Assembly: GCF_000024965.1 (NCBI RefSeq)
Contig: NC_013530.1
Span: 992,001-1,056,000 of the forward strand
DNA: 64,000 bases
Direction of reading: 5' to 3'
From: Xylanimonas cellulosilytica DSM 15894
GTDB taxonomy: Bacteria > Actinomycetota > Actinomycetes > Actinomycetales > Cellulomonadaceae
The translations under genes and the position numbers were made by a program. The first letter of the stretch is position 1, and each line of letters starts with the position of its first letter. Below are positions 63,864 through 64,000 of the stretch, in pieces. A model generated the notes under the pieces. That model saw nothing but the letters and a program-made list of their open reading frames with translations. It made no database searches and had not been told where the DNA came from.

Positions 63864-64000
63864 CGGCCGACGGCGCCACGGCGGCGTCGGGCACGGTGCC
63901 GCCGCCGGGCGTGCCGCTCGTCCTGCGTGGCCGCGAGCTGGGCCTGGTCACCGACGCCGCGGGCACCGTCTCGCGCCGCGGCGTCGTCATGGCCATCCTC
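63860..64000 (+). CDS. folP: Probable dihydropteroate synthase, 5' part only
   Basis: A GTG overlapping the upstream TGA opens a frame that runs off the window: 47 codons, with VPLVLRGRELGLVTD and GVVMAIL at the end. This is how actinobacterial dihydropteroate synthases begin, with VMAI.NRTPDSF expected next. The position after dapE and the LOG gene supports it. The diagnostic motif is beyond the edge. Confidence 0.65.
   Translation, partial: MTADGATAASGTVPPPGVPLVLRGRELGLVTDAAGTVSRRGVVMAIL

Overview
The window is about 64 kb of chromosomal DNA from a high-GC Gram-positive actinobacterium, most likely Micrococcales near Cellulomonas, Cellulosimicrobium, Isoptericola or Xylanimonas (family placement is inference). 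The signs are: very high GC with strong G/C third-position bias; many GTG starts; several genes with a TANNNT -10 box six to eight bases before the start codon, as in leaderless actinobacterial mRNAs; a mycothiol gene (mshB); a RamB-type glyoxylate regulator; and a glucosidase linked to a sugar- or peptide-type ABC transporter. No rRNA, tRNA, CRISPR array, transposase or phage gene was found.

Layout. 1-3.9 kb: glyoxylate shunt (aceB partial, aceA) with a divergent RamB-like regulator. 3.9-7.4 kb: nhaA, a small unknown protein, and a PIN-PhoH ATPase. 7.5-16.3 kb: a minus-strand operon for a family-5 binding-protein ABC importer ending in a GH3 glucosidase, with a divergent TetR regulator. 16.3-23.8 kb: fumC, carbonic anhydrase, xseB, an ABC-F protein, xseA, a Rossmann-fold protein, ispH. 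23.9-29.9 kb: rmuC, a two-gene ABC exporter, a DinB-like protein, ychF. 29.9-32.1 kb: a small toxin-antitoxin island (orphan higA, a GNAT stub, hipBA). 32.1-46.1 kb: an SRPBCC protein and two further Opp/Dpp-type importers. 46.3-50.0 kb: typA, mshB, a small membrane protein. 50.2-55.6 kb: a VanW-type envelope protein and an aromatic amino acid cluster (ACT-like protein, pheA, tyrA). 55.6-64 kb: an SH3-like protein, fdxA, dapC, gltA, two unknown proteins, dapD, dapE, a LOG-like protein and the start of a probable folP.

How genes fit together. aceA, aceB, the RamB-like regulator, gltA and fumC form a TCA/glyoxylate set, and CRP/GlxR-like TGTG-N7-CAC sites sit upstream of both aceA and gltA. dapC, dapD and dapE are the succinylase branch of lysine and diaminopimelate synthesis. 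pheA and tyrA complete phenylalanine and tyrosine synthesis. Three separate oligopeptide-type importers lie within 36 kb, one of them tied to a beta-glucosidase.

The most unusual signal is a family of short repeats: a 25-bp element with 7-bp terminal inverted repeats (GGTGGTT ... AACCACC) around an 11-nt core, in about 20 copies at eight loci. It lies almost only at 3' ends of genes, supplies the stop codons of two genes, has entered the GH3 reading frame, and has grown into tandem arrays of 25, 30 and 38 bp. A second repeat type (ATGAGCGAGCGGAGCG...) forms tiny reading frames that couple translation of neighbouring genes by ATGA overlaps.
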